Of a DNA stretch of 64,000 bases, positions 1-8,231 are shown piece after piece. The translations under genes and the position numbers were made by a program. The notes beneath the pieces were generated by a model. The model saw only the letters and a list, made by a program, of their open reading frames with translations, was not told where the DNA came from and made no database searches. The stretch comes from an uncultured Rubrobacteraceae bacterium (GTDB taxonomy: Bacteria; Actinomycetota; Rubrobacteria; Rubrobacterales; Rubrobacteraceae): NCBI GenBank assembly GCA_902806065.1, contig CADCVE010000037.1, positions 1-64,000 of the forward strand, given 5' to 3'. Numbering within the stretch: the stretch's first letter is position 1; every line of letters begins with the position of its first letter.

Positions 1-178
1 GCCCCCTCGCGAGAGCCTCAGAGGTAAGACCTGGGCTCTGCGTCAGGGCCTCCCACGCGCCCAGCTCCCGTGCAATCTCGATGAGGTTGGTCGCATGGTA
101 ACCAGCAATCAACTCATAAAGCCTGCTGACTTGCTCGACCAAAGTCGGAGCAGCAGTCTGACTGCCTTCAGCGGTCAT
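1..178 (-). CDS. Partial methyltransferase-like protein (N-terminus)
   Basis: An open minus-strand frame begins at an ATG at 178 and runs off the left edge. An AAAAAGG ribosome-binding site lies about nine bases upstream, which fits this ATG better than the in-frame ATG at 187, where the site would touch the codon. About 59 residues are visible, including the helix LIAGYHATNLIEIARELGAW. That resembles the N-terminal helical or dimerisation region that precedes the SAM-binding fold in some class I methyltransferases. The catalytic part lies outside the window, so the family call is an inference from one segment. It sits next to the IS element and away from the core block, in a disturbed region. 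Confidence 0.45.
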   Translation of the reverse strand, partial: MTAEGSQTAAPTLVEQVSRLYELIAGYHATNLIEIARELGAWEALTQSPGLTSEALARG

Positions 179-333
179 ATTATCCATCCTTTTTCTGTGG
201 GTAGGTTCTTCATTCCTACAATTTTTTCCCGCGCAACACACAAGTGGCTCATATAGTGACAGTTACCGGAGGCTAAAGGGTTGTCAAGTATTGGTTACCA
301 CCTGGGCTCAGAGTTTCCGAGAAGACATCGTCC

Positions 334-1298
334 GAGACTGTCTGAAAAAGAGTCGGGCGGCTGTTTACGCGCCGTGGCATGGGAAGCAGAAGGTACCCGA
401 CCGACCTATACGACGAGGAATGGGCGCTACTCAAACCGTACTTACCTGCCCCGCAACGCCGTGGGCGTCCGAGGTTGCACAGCCCGCGCGAGATTCTCGA
501 CGCCGTCTTCTTCTACGTCCTGAAGAGCGGCTGCCAGTGGAGGATGCTGTCGAGGGACTTCCCGCCGTGGAAGACGGTGTTCCATTACTTCAGGAGGAGG
601 TGGCGCATCGACGGTACCTGGAAGCGGATGAACCGGGCGTTGCGTCGGCGGCTCTTGAGGGAGAAGCTCGGTCGAGACCCCAAGCCGAGCGCTGGCATTG
701 TGGACGCGCAGTCGGTGAAAACCACCGGGGTCGGGGGCGAACAGAGAGGCTTCGACGGGGGCAAGAAGGTTCGGGGCCGCAAGCGCCACATCCTGGTAGA
801 CACCGAAGGTCTGTTGGTCGAGGCGAAGGTCCACAGCGCCAAGGTGCCCGACCAGGACGGCATCAGGCGTCTACTCAGGCCCGCGCGAGGCCATCTCCCT
901 CGCCTCTCTTACCTGTGGGTCGATGTGCAGGCTACCGGGGCAGAGGCAAGGAGTGGACAGAGGAGGCGCTCGGCGTGGAGGAGGTCGAGGAGGTCGTGAA
1001 CCGATCACCCAAGCCGACACCCGAGAAGGTCCTGAAGATCTTCAGGGCCAAGGAGTGGTTCAAGGAGGGGTGCGAGATGGACCTTAGCAAGCTGCCGAAG
1101 CGTCCGGCTTTCTCGAGAACCTGCCGCGCCGTTGGGTGGCAGAGCGCACCTTCGCGTGGATCTCTCACAACCGGCGCATGGCGAAGGACTACGAGCGGGT
1201 GTGCTCGACGGGCGAGGCGCTTATTCACGCTGCCATGACGCGGCTGATGGTAAGGCGGCTGGCCCGAGCATGAGGATTTTCAGACTTCAGACGGTCTC
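334..1298 (+). mobile_element. IS5-type insertion sequence with imperfect terminal inverted repeats
   Basis: The left end GAGACTGTCTGAA (334-346) and the reverse complement of 1286-1298, GAGACCGTCTGAA, match at 12 of 13 positions and bracket a single transposase reading frame. The element is about 965 bp, within the size range of IS5-family elements. Just outside the ends are near-identical direct repeats, GTTTCCGAGAAG (313-324) and GTTTCCCGAGAAG (1309-1321), at 9 and 10 bp from the repeats. They are not a typical IS5 target duplication and may be coincidental. The transposase inside is frameshifted, so the element is probably immobile unless helped in trans. Confidence 0.7.
379..1273 (+). 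pseudogene. IS5-family transposase, two frameshifts
   Basis: Reading starts at the ATG at 379 (MGSRRYPTDLYDEEW) and carries IS5-type hallmarks: GRPRLHSPREILDAVFF, CQWRMLSRDFPPWKTVF, the first DDE-region block VDAQSVKTTG, and GRKRHILVDTEG. Around 921-932 the frame is lost; what looks like two extra bases in GATGTGCAGG separates WVD from GYRGRGKEW, which continues one frame over. Near 1110-1115 one base is missing, and the end ([19 protein letters not shown], then a stop at 1271-1273) is in the third frame. The parts together make one normal-length transposase, so this is a recently broken copy. Programmed frameshifting in some IS families does not explain two separate shifts like these. Confidence 0.8.
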
Positions 1299-1610
1299 TC
1301 TCCCAAAGGTTTCCCGAGAAGCCTCACATCTACTCACAGGCCAGTGAGTAGGGCACGAGCGTCTAACCGCTAGCCCAGCGTTAGCTCAACCTCAGGCTCC
1401 TTACTCACCGTGGCGGAAAAGCGGACCTTAGAGGTGTTGTGATTTCGTACCATTGTGGGCGCATGTTGTCACGAGGATCGCCCCAGACGGACCAGATGGC
1501 AGTAGGAGGGGTAGGGCAAGGCAGAAGAGCCAGGAGACGGCTGTGAGGGCGCGTAGCATCATACCAGCACCAGATGGACAACTGGCGAGAGGCCCAGCGT
1601 AGCGGTTAGG
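1299..1610. other. Non-coding stretch between IS element and broken comM
   Basis: No convincing gene is visible. A minus-strand frame at 1428-1562 would give 44 residues beginning MMLRALTAVSWLFCLALPLL, which looks like a signal peptide, but it has no recognisable continuation. This is where the C-terminal two thirds of comM, and then dprA in related genomes, would be expected. Neither is present, so the stretch probably marks a rearrangement or deletion junction. Confidence 0.5.
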
Positions 1611-2315
1611 TTAAGCTGTGAGAGGCGTTGCGTTTTGGCCGAATATGAGGATGTTGTGTCCCCCAGCGGCGGTTACCTCCAACGCCCGTTTGGCATACTG
1701 CTGTCCCGCTACATCCGCGAAGTCATCGCCTGACTTCCCCGCGATTCCCTCTCCAACGTTCGCGCCGGGATCGGTTGGAGAGAGATGGCTCTCGCCGGCG
1801 ACGAGGCTGACCGCTTCTTTCAGAGATCGCACCCCGTATACTTTGGGGCCTGCTATCTCGGCCGCTTCGGCGGCGTTCTGCTCCGGTAGGATCAGGGCGC
1901 TCAGGTCCTCCTTCTTCGCGCTCTCGGCCATCGAGAGAGCGCCTCGTACCCCTCTGACACCCCCGTCGAGTGAGAGTTCACCCACGACGCCCGTACCCTC
2001 CAATCCCTGCTCCGGTATTGACCCGGATGCGGCGAGGACGGCAAGAGCTATCGGGAGATCAAAGGCCGGCCCTTCCTTACGCAGGTTGGCGGGTGCTAAG
2101 TTGACTATGACCTTCCTGGTCGGGAACTTGTAGCCACTGTTCGAGATCGCCACCCGCACCCGTTCCCGCGCCTCCTGTACGGCCGTATCCGGTAAACCCA
2201 CGATAGAGAACCCAGGCAAGCCTGCGCCAACGTCCACCTCGACCTCCACGGGCAGAGCGTCTATACCAAACAAAGAAAGGCTACGCACCCGGTAAACAGA
2301 CACTACTTCGTACAC
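1611..2315 (-). pseudogene. comM: Truncated comM (YifB/Mg-chelatase-like ATPase), N-terminal domain only
   Basis: The 234-residue product matches the N-terminal Lon-protease-like domain of ComM/YifB proteins, for example GLPGFSIVGLPDTAVQEARE, KVIVNLAPANLRKEGPAFDL and GVVGELSLDGGVRGVRGAL. It continues into the linker to the AAA+ domain (DVAGQQYAKRALEVTAAGG). Family members are about 500 residues and continue HNILLFGPPGSGKT. Here the match stops exactly after HNILIFG, and ten unrelated codons lead to a TAA at 1611. Walker A, Walker B and the C-terminal domain are therefore absent. ComM is a branch-migration helicase in natural transformation, so this copy should be inactive. It starts at GTG 2315 with AGGAAATGG upstream, in the usual place after yraN and rnhB. 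Confidence 0.85.
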
Positions 2316-2365
2316 CCATTTCCTACTGTGGACCTGCTTACGCGCCCCCTAAAGCCGCTTGCCGC

Positions 2366-2381
2366 GTCAGGGCTCCCTGAC
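2366..2381. repeat. Short perfect inverted repeat upstream of comM
   Basis: GTCAGGG and CCCTGAC are separated by two bases in the 136-bp gap between yraN and the comM remnant. The seven-base arms could form a small hairpin or an operator. No T-rich tail follows on either strand, so a canonical intrinsic terminator is not supported. Confidence 0.3.
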
Positions 2382-2451
2382 ATCACAAAGTAACATGCTT
2401 TCTTAGATTGCGAAAGGGTACTCCGGCGTCCAGCAATTCAGAACAGGTACT

Positions 2452-2853
2452 TCAGAAGGCATCCTCCACGTGCCGAACCTCCGGTCTGCCGGTCCCCGGT
2501 AGGAGTAGGATGCCGACGACATCGAAGCGCATCTCTGTGAAGCGCGCGGCGAAGTCCTCTTCCTTCCCGGCGAGGTAGTGCTCAGCCATGAGCCGCACCT
2601 TGGCCTGCTTCTTCGGCGTTACAGCCTCCAACGGGTCACCGAAACCCCTCCCCCGCCGCAGCTTTACCTCGACAAAGACCAGGGCGCTCGCAAGAGGTCC
2701 TTCTTCACGCATGACCAGGTCGATCTCGCCTTCACGCGTCCGGTAGTTGCGTTCAACGAGCGTATAACCTTTATGCTCCAGATACCGGCAAGCGAGATCC
2801 TCGCCTCGTTCCCCAGACCGCCGGCTACTATTGCGCTTATTCAGGGCGAGCAA
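2452..2853 (-). CDS. yraN: YraN family protein (UPF0102)
   Basis: This 133-residue protein belongs to the YraN/UPF0102 family, which has a restriction-endonuclease-like fold and no firmly established role. Visible hallmarks are GERGEDLACRYLEHKGY near residue 14, the GEIDLVM block near residue 42 and FVEVKLRRGRGFGDPLEAV near residue 61. Together these give the E-x(n)-D-x(n)-E-x-K nuclease-like signature. It begins at a TTG overlapping the end of rnhB by 17 bases, suggesting coupling. The rnhB-yraN-comM order is common in actinobacteria and supports the call. Confidence 0.85.
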   Translation of the reverse strand: MLALNKRNSSRRSGERGEDLACRYLEHKGYTLVERNYRTREGEIDLVMREEGPLASALVFVEVKLRRGRGFGDPLEAVTPKKQAKVRLMAEHYLAGKEEDFAARFTEMRFDVVGILLLPGTGRPEVRHVEDAF

Positions 2854-3478
2854 CCCCAGCGTAGCTCAACCGATGTACCCGGCACGGACCCGTCGCCCGC
2901 AGAGACTCCCTGTGCTCTAGCGTACCGTAACCTCTGTTGCGCTCGAAGCCGTACCCGGGATACTCCATAGAGAGGGTACGCATCGCCCCGTCCCGCAAGA
3001 CCTTGGCGACCACGCTAGCCGCCGCGACGGCCGCGCTCTTGCCGTCCGCTCGCGGTAGACACTCGACCTCGGAGCCAAGCTTCAAGTTCCCGTCCGCGAG
3101 GAAGCATCCGCAGTACGGACGCACGCCTTCGAGGGCGCGTCGCAGGGCTTCCCTATTCGCCGCGCCTACGCCATTGCAGTCGATCCACCACGCCGGAAAA
3201 GAGACTACGCATACTGCCCGAGCACCCTCCAGCACCTCCGCGCATAGCTCCTCGCGCAGGCCGGCGTGTAGAATCTTCGAGTCGTTAACGCCGTAGATCT
3301 CCTGGGTCCCCAAGACGACCGCCGCCGCGACCAGAGGACCAGCTAGAGCACCACGCCCAGCCTCATCCGCGCCGGCCAAAGGGCTATTCTCCAACCCGCG
3401 TTCGGCGGTCCACGCGGCGTCGAACGCGTAGAGAGCGCCACTCTCGGAGCGACGCCCTCTGGTAGTGCGGATCTTCAA
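2837..3478 (-). CDS. rnhB: Ribonuclease HII
   Basis: The 213-residue enzyme removes RNA from RNA-DNA hybrids, including single ribonucleotides left by replication. The catalytic acidic residues are visible: Asp and Glu in GADEAGRGALAGPLV near residue 37, Asp in LADGNLKLG, and Asp in SVVAKVLRDGAM. The first about 30 residues have no family match and may include an upstream extension; the TTG at 3478 lacks an obvious Shine-Dalgarno site, so the start is uncertain. It lies 15 bases after rplS and overlaps yraN. Confidence 0.9.
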   Translation of the reverse strand: MKIRTTRGRRSESGALYAFDAAWTAERGLENSPLAGADEAGRGALAGPLVAAAVVLGTQEIYGVNDSKILHAGLREELCAEVLEGARAVCVVSFPAWWIDCNGVGAANREALRRALEGVRPYCGCFLADGNLKLGSEVECLPRADGKSAAVAAASVVAKVLRDGAMRTLSMEYPGYGFERNRGYGTLEHRESLRATGPCRVHRLSYAGVARPE

Positions 3479-3493
3479 GATAAAGCTCGGAGG

Positions 3494-3823
3494 CTAGGTG
3501 GCCTTTTTCACCCGGGCCTTCTTACCGACCTTCTCACGGATGTAGTACAGCTTGGCGCGCCGAACCGCGCCTCTGGAGACGACTTCCAATCCCGCTATCT
3601 TAGGCGAGTGTAGCGGGAAGACTCGTTCCACGGGGACTCCGAAAGAGTTCTTGCGTACCGTAAACGTCTCGGCTATGCCCTTGCCTTTGCGCTGGATACA
3701 TAGCCCCTCGAAGTTTTGCACACGCTCCCGATTACCTTCGACAACCCGGTAGCTGACCCTTACCGTGTCGCCTGCCCGGAACTGGGGCACGCTACTCTGC
3801 CTGATATCCTCGCTCGTGATCAA
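3494..3823 (-). CDS. rplS: 50S ribosomal protein L19
   Basis: L19 sits at the 30S-50S interface. I place the start at the TTG at 3823 because GAGGAG lies six bases upstream and the product then begins (M)[18 protein letters not shown], giving 109 residues, normal for the family. The longer frame upstream would add residues encoded by the end of trmD. Typical L19 blocks are [31 protein letters not shown] and [14 protein letters not shown]. The start overlaps the 3' end of trmD by 32 bases, so the two are probably translated in a coupled fashion. Confidence 0.93.
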   Translation of the reverse strand: MITSEDIRQSSVPQFRAGDTVRVSYRVVEGNRERVQNFEGLCIQRKGKGIAETFTVRKNSFGVPVERVFPLHSPKIAGLEVVSRGAVRRAKLYYIREKVGKKARVKKAT

Positions 3824-4574
3824 GTTTGTCTCCTCTCGTGGGTGTGTCCGGAACCTGTGACGCGGGTGAGAATTCATCTCCCCCCGCGTCTCCGCCCTGG
3901 CCCTGGTCCTGGTGAGGACCTCTCTCGCGCCAGGCACGGATCTCCGCATGGTTGCCGGATAATAACACGGCCGGTACACCCTCTCCATCCCAAACCGCAG
4001 GCCGCGTGTACTGAGGAGGTCCCAGGACATTCTCCCGCGAGAAAGACTCCCCGATCAGGCTCTCCGAGTTCCCGAGCACACCGTCTAGAAGCCGGATCAC
4101 GGCGTCTGACAGGGCAGCCGCGACGATCTCCCCACCCGAGAGCACGAAGTCACCCAATGAGACGGCCTCCGTCGCGAGCACCCCCCGCACTCGCCCATCC
4201 ATCCCACCATACCGTCCACAGACAATACTCAGGCCTCGCCCGACCGACAGGCCCTCCGCAATCTCTCGCACGTACCGTTGCTCCACCTTCCGGCCGCCGG
4301 GCTCCGTAACGAGCACGCGCCGCTCCTCCCGAACCTTACGTGCGGGTACCCCATACGCTTCCTCAAAAGCCCGCGCAACGACGTCGACCCGCACTATCAT
4401 CCCCGCCCCTCCACCAAAAGGCATGTCGTCTATCCGGCCCTTCGGAGCATACTCCCGGAGATCAAAAGTACGAAGAGCCACGGAACCACGCTCGATCGCC
4501 CGACCGACCACCCCCACGCGCAGCGTACTCTCCACCGCCTCGGGGAACACGCAGAAAACGTCTATACCGCTCAC
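3792..4574 (-). CDS. trmD: tRNA (guanine-37-N1)-methyltransferase
   Basis: TrmD makes m1G37 in tRNAs with G36, preventing +1 frameshifts. The 260-residue product has the trefoil-knot SAM-site blocks [15 protein letters not shown] near residue 51, [11 protein letters not shown] near residue 118 and [15 protein letters not shown] near residue 138, followed by LGPPQYTRP. The last 35 or so residues are low complexity and overlap rplS; the family normally ends soon after HAEIRAWR, so this is an extended tail. It starts at GTG 4574, overlapping rimM by four bases (GTGA). Confidence 0.93.
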   Translation of the reverse strand: MSGIDVFCVFPEAVESTLRVGVVGRAIERGSVALRTFDLREYAPKGRIDDMPFGGGAGMIVRVDVVARAFEEAYGVPARKVREERRVLVTEPGGRKVEQRYVREIAEGLSVGRGLSIVCGRYGGMDGRVRGVLATEAVSLGDFVLSGGEIVAAALSDAVIRLLDGVLGNSESLIGESFSRENVLGPPQYTRPAVWDGEGVPAVLLSGNHAEIRAWRERGPHQDQGQGGDAGGDEFSPASQVPDTPTRGDKLDHERGYQAE

Positions 4575-5089
4575 TCGACATCCATCTCGGGCAGTCTCAC
4601 CACGACGTGCCCTTTCTCCAGTACCACCGCGGTTACGTGACGAAAGGTGAAAGGTACGTAATGCTCCGCCTCCTCATCGTCCCGCACTATCAGAACTTCA
4701 TGCGCGGGCGTCTCCAGGACTTCGGCCACGCTCCCGATACGCGTCCCCGCCTCATCGTAGACCTCTAAACCGATTAGATCCCCAATGTAGAACTCCTCTT
4801 CGTCGGGGGTGTCGAGTTCGGCGCGGTCCAGGAGCAATTCCGATCCGCGCAGGGACGCGGCGAGGGCGCGGTCGTCGATGCCTTCGAGGTCGATCAAGAA
4901 GCCTTTGGGCGTCTGGCGCGATGCGAGTATCCGGCGGCGTTCGCCGTTCAACACAGGTTCGGCGCCTTTTCGGAGGTGACGGCCCGAACCCGGGGCCTTG
5001 ACTTTGATAGTCCCACGCACGCCGTGCGCGGCGGAGATTACACCGATGACTACAGGGTCGTCTAGGAGGTCCGGGGGGCGCTTCTCCAC
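4571..5089 (-). CDS. rimM: Ribosome maturation factor RimM
   Basis: RimM assists assembly of the 30S head near S19. The 172-residue protein has the two expected parts. The N-terminal barrel begins VVIGVISAAHGVRGTIKVK and includes the LIDLEGIDDRALAASLRG region. The C-terminal PRC-barrel includes EEFYIGDLIGLEVYDEAG and ETPAHEVLIV. A GTG at 5089 with GGGAG just upstream is used. It lies between khpA and trmD, the standard rpsP-rimM-trmD-rplS order of bacteria. Confidence 0.92.
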   Translation of the reverse strand: MEKRPPDLLDDPVVIGVISAAHGVRGTIKVKAPGSGRHLRKGAEPVLNGERRRILASRQTPKGFLIDLEGIDDRALAASLRGSELLLDRAELDTPDEEEFYIGDLIGLEVYDEAGTRIGSVAEVLETPAHEVLIVRDDEEAEHYVPFTFRHVTAVVLEKGHVVVRLPEMDVE

Positions 5090-5102
5090 GGCTCCCGGAC
5101 TC

Positions 5103-5342
5103 CTAGTCCGCGACCTCCACGTTGACGCGCTTGTTCGCCTTGACAGAGGCCGCCTTCATAACCGTGCGGATAGCCTTGACGATTCGGCCCTGGCGGCCGA
5201 TCACCTTCCCTACATCACCGGGCGCAACGCGCAGGGTAAGCTCCACCCGCGAGTCCGTCTCCCTACCCTCCACCTCGACCTTCTCCGGCTCGTCCACCAG
5301 CGAGCGAGCGAGGAACAGGAGCAGGTTCTCCAACTGGCGCAC
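5103..5342 (-). CDS. khpA: KH-domain RNA-binding protein KhpA
   Basis: This is a 79-residue single-KH-domain protein with the GxxG loop in GDVGKVIGRQGRIVKAIRT and the N-terminal helix RQLENLLLFLARSLVDEPEKV. KhpA proteins bind RNA, often together with KhpB (EloR). I prefer the GTG at 5342: it follows the rpsP stop by 11 bases, has TAGGTAG upstream and gives the standard length. The longer open frame reads back into rpsP and is not family-like. Confidence 0.88.
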   Translation of the reverse strand: MRQLENLLLFLARSLVDEPEKVEVEGRETDSRVELTLRVAPGDVGKVIGRQGRIVKAIRTVMKAASVKANKRVNVEVAD

Positions 5343-5353
5343 AGTGTATCTAC

Positions 5354-5596
5354 CTAGAGTGCCCCGGAGATCTTCAGCAGCTTGCGCACCTGGTTCGTGG
5401 GCTGCGCACCCTTGGAGAGCCACTCCTTAGCCTTGTCGTTATCCACCTGAATATCCGACGGGTTCTTGCGCGGGTCGTACGTGCCGACCCTGGCTATGAA
5501 CGCGCCGTCACGCGGGCTTCTAGCGTCGGCCACTACTATTCTGTAGAAAGGAGCCTTCTTCGACCCGTGCCTTGCCAGTCTAATCTTTACCGCCAT
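5354..5596 (-). CDS. rpsP: 30S ribosomal protein S16
   Basis: The 80-residue product reads MAVKIRLARHGSKKAPFYRI, then VVADARSPRDGAFIARVGTYDP, which is unmistakable S16. The ATG at 5596 is chosen over the in-frame GTG at 5602 because AGAGAGG lies seven bases from the ATG and only one base from the GTG. It is the upstream member of the rpsP-khpA-rimM-trmD-rplS group, 42 bases after ffh. Confidence 0.94.
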   Translation of the reverse strand: MAVKIRLARHGSKKAPFYRIVVADARSPRDGAFIARVGTYDPRKNPSDIQVDNDKAKEWLSKGAQPTNQVRKLLKISGAL

Positions 5597-5638
5597 ACTC
5601 ACACCTCTCTCATTTTGGTATTCACTTTGAAGTAAACA

Positions 5639-6988
5639 CTACCTCGTTTTGAACGGCATGCGCGGCATCCGCTTCGGGGCGCCGCCCTTGCCCGTACCCA
5701 TCTGCCGCATCATCTTCTGCATCTCGGCGAACTGCTTGACGAGCTTCTGCACGTCCTGCTGGGTCGAGCCCGAGCCGCGCGCTATCCTACGCGCCCTGCT
5801 CGGGTTCTGCAACAGCCGCGGGTTGCGCCGCTCCTGAACGGTCATGGAGGTTATCATCGCCTCGACCCTACCGAGCATCTTGTCGTCAATCTCCTCCAGC
5901 TTCGCACCCTGGAGCTGCTTGTTCAACCCGGGGATCATACCAAGCAAACTGGACAAAGGACCCATCTTCTTGATCATCTGCATCTGCTTCAAGAAGTCCT
6001 CGAAGTCGAACTTCCCGGCCATGAGCTTCTTACTCTGGGCCTCGGCCTCTTGGCGATCCACCTGCTGCTCGGCCTTCTCGATGAGCGTCAGGACGTCGCC
6101 CATCCCGAGGATGCGGCCGGCCATCCGATCCGGGTAGAAGTAATCGAACTCCCCCATCTTCTCGCCTTCACTGGCGAACTTGATCGGCCGCTCCGTCACC
6201 GAAACCACCGAGAGCGCCGCTCCACCCCTCGCGTCACCGTCGAGTTTGGTCAACACCATCCCGTCGAAGTCCGCGTACTCCTGAAAAGCCTTCGCAACCT
6301 CCACCGCGTTCTGGCCGGTCACCACGTCCAGCACCAGCAACACCGAGTGCGGTTTAGCCGCGCTCCGGGTCCGCTTGATCTCCTCCATCATCCCCTGGTC
6401 CAGGACTTGCCTACCTGCCGTATCCACGATGACGAAGTCGTAACCACCGTCCTTCGCAGCCTTTATGCCGCGCTCGGCGATCTCCTCCGGCGAGGGCTCC
6501 GTGCCCTCGGAATAGACGGGGATGCTCAACTCCTTGCCGATCTGCTGAAGCTGATCAATAGCCGCCGGACGATACGTATCGCAAGCAACCAGATACGGGT
6601 TCTTGCCCATCTTCCTGACAAACAGCGCCAGCTTGCCCGCGGTCGTGGTCTTTCCATGCCCGTTCAGACCCGCGAGCATCACCACCGTCGGCGTCTTTGA
6701 GGCGAAGGTAAGCTTGCTCGCCTGACCACCCATGAGGTTCGCGAGCTCCTCATTGACTATCTTCACGACCTGCTGGCCCGGGGAGAGCGCCTTCGAGACC
6801 TCCGCGCCGGTCGCCCGCTCGCGCACGTTCTTGACGAACTCCTTGACTACGCCGAAGTTAACGTCCGCCTCCAGAAGAGCCAGCCGTATCTCCCGCGTTA
6901 CCTTCTTGACCTGGTCCTCGGTGAGGTTGCCACTTCCGCGCACGCCGTCGAGCGCCGCGCCGAGCCTTTCACCTAAAGTATCAAACAT
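5639..6988 (-). CDS. ffh: Signal recognition particle protein Ffh
   Basis: Ffh binds signal peptides and 4.5S RNA and delivers ribosomes to FtsY. The 449-residue product has the N domain (1-90), the G domain with the P-loop in GLNGHGKTTTAGKLA near residue 107 (the usual third Gly is His-Gly), DTYRPAAIDQL, VDTAGRQ and TKLDGDARGG. It then has a methionine-rich M domain from about 300 to the end (FLKQMQMIKKMGPL and MQKMMRQMG). GGAGAG lies six bases before the ATG. The gene directly abuts ftsY, so the two partners are made together. Confidence 0.95.
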   Translation of the reverse strand: MFDTLGERLGAALDGVRGSGNLTEDQVKKVTREIRLALLEADVNFGVVKEFVKNVRERATGAEVSKALSPGQQVVKIVNEELANLMGGQASKLTFASKTPTVVMLAGLNGHGKTTTAGKLALFVRKMGKNPYLVACDTYRPAAIDQLQQIGKELSIPVYSEGTEPSPEEIAERGIKAAKDGGYDFVIVDTAGRQVLDQGMMEEIKRTRSAAKPHSVLLVLDVVTGQNAVEVAKAFQEYADFDGMVLTKLDGDARGGAALSVVSVTERPIKFASEGEKMGEFDYFYPDRMAGRILGMGDVLTLIEKAEQQVDRQEAEAQSKKLMAGKFDFEDFLKQMQMIKKMGPLSSLLGMIPGLNKQLQGAKLEEIDDKMLGRVEAMITSMTVQERRNPRLLQNPSRARRIARGSGSTQQDVQKLVKQFAEMQKMMRQMGTGKGGAPKRMPRMPFKTR

Positions 6989-8218
6989 TTATAGCTCTCC
7001 AAACAGTGCTTGCGCGAACTCACGAGCCTCGAACGGGTGCAGGTCACCAATATGCTCGCCGACCGAGATCAACTTTATCGGCACCCCGACCTCGTTCGCG
7101 ATAGCCAGGGCGATGCCACCCTTGGCCGTACCGTCGAGCTTGGTCAAGATAATCCCCGTCACCCCCGCGACCTCGTGGAAGAGCTTGGCCTGCCTCAACC
7201 CGTTCTGCCCCGTCGTCGCATCGACCGTCATCAACACCTCGTGCGGAGCGCCGGGCAACACCCGCTCTATAACCCGCCCGACCTTGTCCAACTCCGCCAT
7301 GAGGTTTGCTTTGGTGTGCAACCTCCCAGCGGTGTCTATAAGCAGGATATCCGCACCGTCTCTCTTCGCCTCCTCGACGGCCTCGTGGGCGACCGCCGCG
7401 GAGTCCGCGCCCCTCTCGCGCGCCACGACCCTGGCCCCGGTCTTCTCGCCCCAGTTCTGGAGCTGCTCGATAGCCGCCGCCCGGAAAGTGTCGCCCGCCG
7501 CCAGCATTACCTTGCCCGGCAGGAAGTTGACCATCTTGCCGATATTCGTCGTCTTGCCCGTACCGTTGACCCCAACCATCAAGATGACCGTTGGCTTGTG
7601 CGAGACGTCAAGCTCTATCGGCTTGTCGAGCAACCTGGTAGCGTGCTCGATCAGAAGTGCCCGAAGCTCCCTGCCGCTCGTAATGTTCCTCTCCAGGGCC
7701 TCCTGCTCCAACTCCGCGACCAGCTTCGCCGTCGTCGGCACCCCAACGTCGGAGGTGATCAGGATCTCCTCGACCCTCTCCCAGAACTCCTCGTCCTCCA
7801 CGTCCCGAAACTCCGACATGGCGGCATTCAACTGCCCGACGAACGACTCCCGGCTCCGGCGCAGCCCCTTCCGCAACCGCCCGAACCACCCGCCAGACTC
7901 CCCCGACTCAGGACCCTCGGTTATGCCAGTCTCATCTACCGGCACCTTCTCAATCGGTGCTTCCGAAACGAGGTCTTCGATTACTGGCGCTTGCGCTACC
8001 GGATCTCCCTGAACCTGCCGGTCCTCTAGCTTCTCGATGGCAGCCGCCTCGGGGGCCACGTCCTCTAGAGCAGTTTCAGCCTCTTCCAAGGTCAGACCTG
8101 GAGCCTCTACCTCCGGCGTCTCCTCGGCAACGGAAGCACTTTCGGGTGCGCCTACAGGGGCCCCAGACTGCTCTGGGTCCCTCCTTCTCCTCAATAAATT
8201 GCGCCACGACCGTCCCAT
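6989..8218 (-). CDS. ftsY: Signal recognition particle receptor FtsY
   Basis: FtsY is the membrane-associated GTPase receptor for Ffh. The 409-residue protein has an acidic, Glu/Pro/Val-rich A region (about 10-110), then the NG domain with GVNGTGKTTNIGKM, DTFRAAAIEQL, DTAGRLHTKANLM and TKLDGTAKGG. The basic start MGRSWRNLLRRRRDP may help lipid contact. Its stop is immediately followed by the ffh ATG. It follows smc by 13 bases, matching the smc-ftsY-ffh order seen in many bacteria. Confidence 0.95.
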   Translation of the reverse strand: MGRSWRNLLRRRRDPEQSGAPVGAPESASVAEETPEVEAPGLTLEEAETALEDVAPEAAAIEKLEDRQVQGDPVAQAPVIEDLVSEAPIEKVPVDETGITEGPESGESGGWFGRLRKGLRRSRESFVGQLNAAMSEFRDVEDEEFWERVEEILITSDVGVPTTAKLVAELEQEALERNITSGRELRALLIEHATRLLDKPIELDVSHKPTVILMVGVNGTGKTTNIGKMVNFLPGKVMLAAGDTFRAAAIEQLQNWGEKTGARVVARERGADSAAVAHEAVEEAKRDGADILLIDTAGRLHTKANLMAELDKVGRVIERVLPGAPHEVLMTVDATTGQNGLRQAKLFHEVAGVTGIILTKLDGTAKGGIALAIANEVGVPIKLISVGEHIGDLHPFEAREFAQALFGEL

Positions 8219-8231
8219 ATAACGGCTTCTC

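Noticed and set aside
1428-1562. A 44-codon minus-strand frame with a signal-like start
   Set aside because: It has no ribosome-binding site or recognisable continuation; it is noted only within the gap entry.
2366-2381. Intrinsic terminator after yraN
   Set aside because: The stem has seven pairs with a two-base loop and no T run on either strand.
6732-8012. A 426-codon open frame on the plus strand opposite ffh and ftsY
   Set aside because: It is Ser/Arg-rich with no domain logic, and is a mirror of two certain genes in high-GC DNA.
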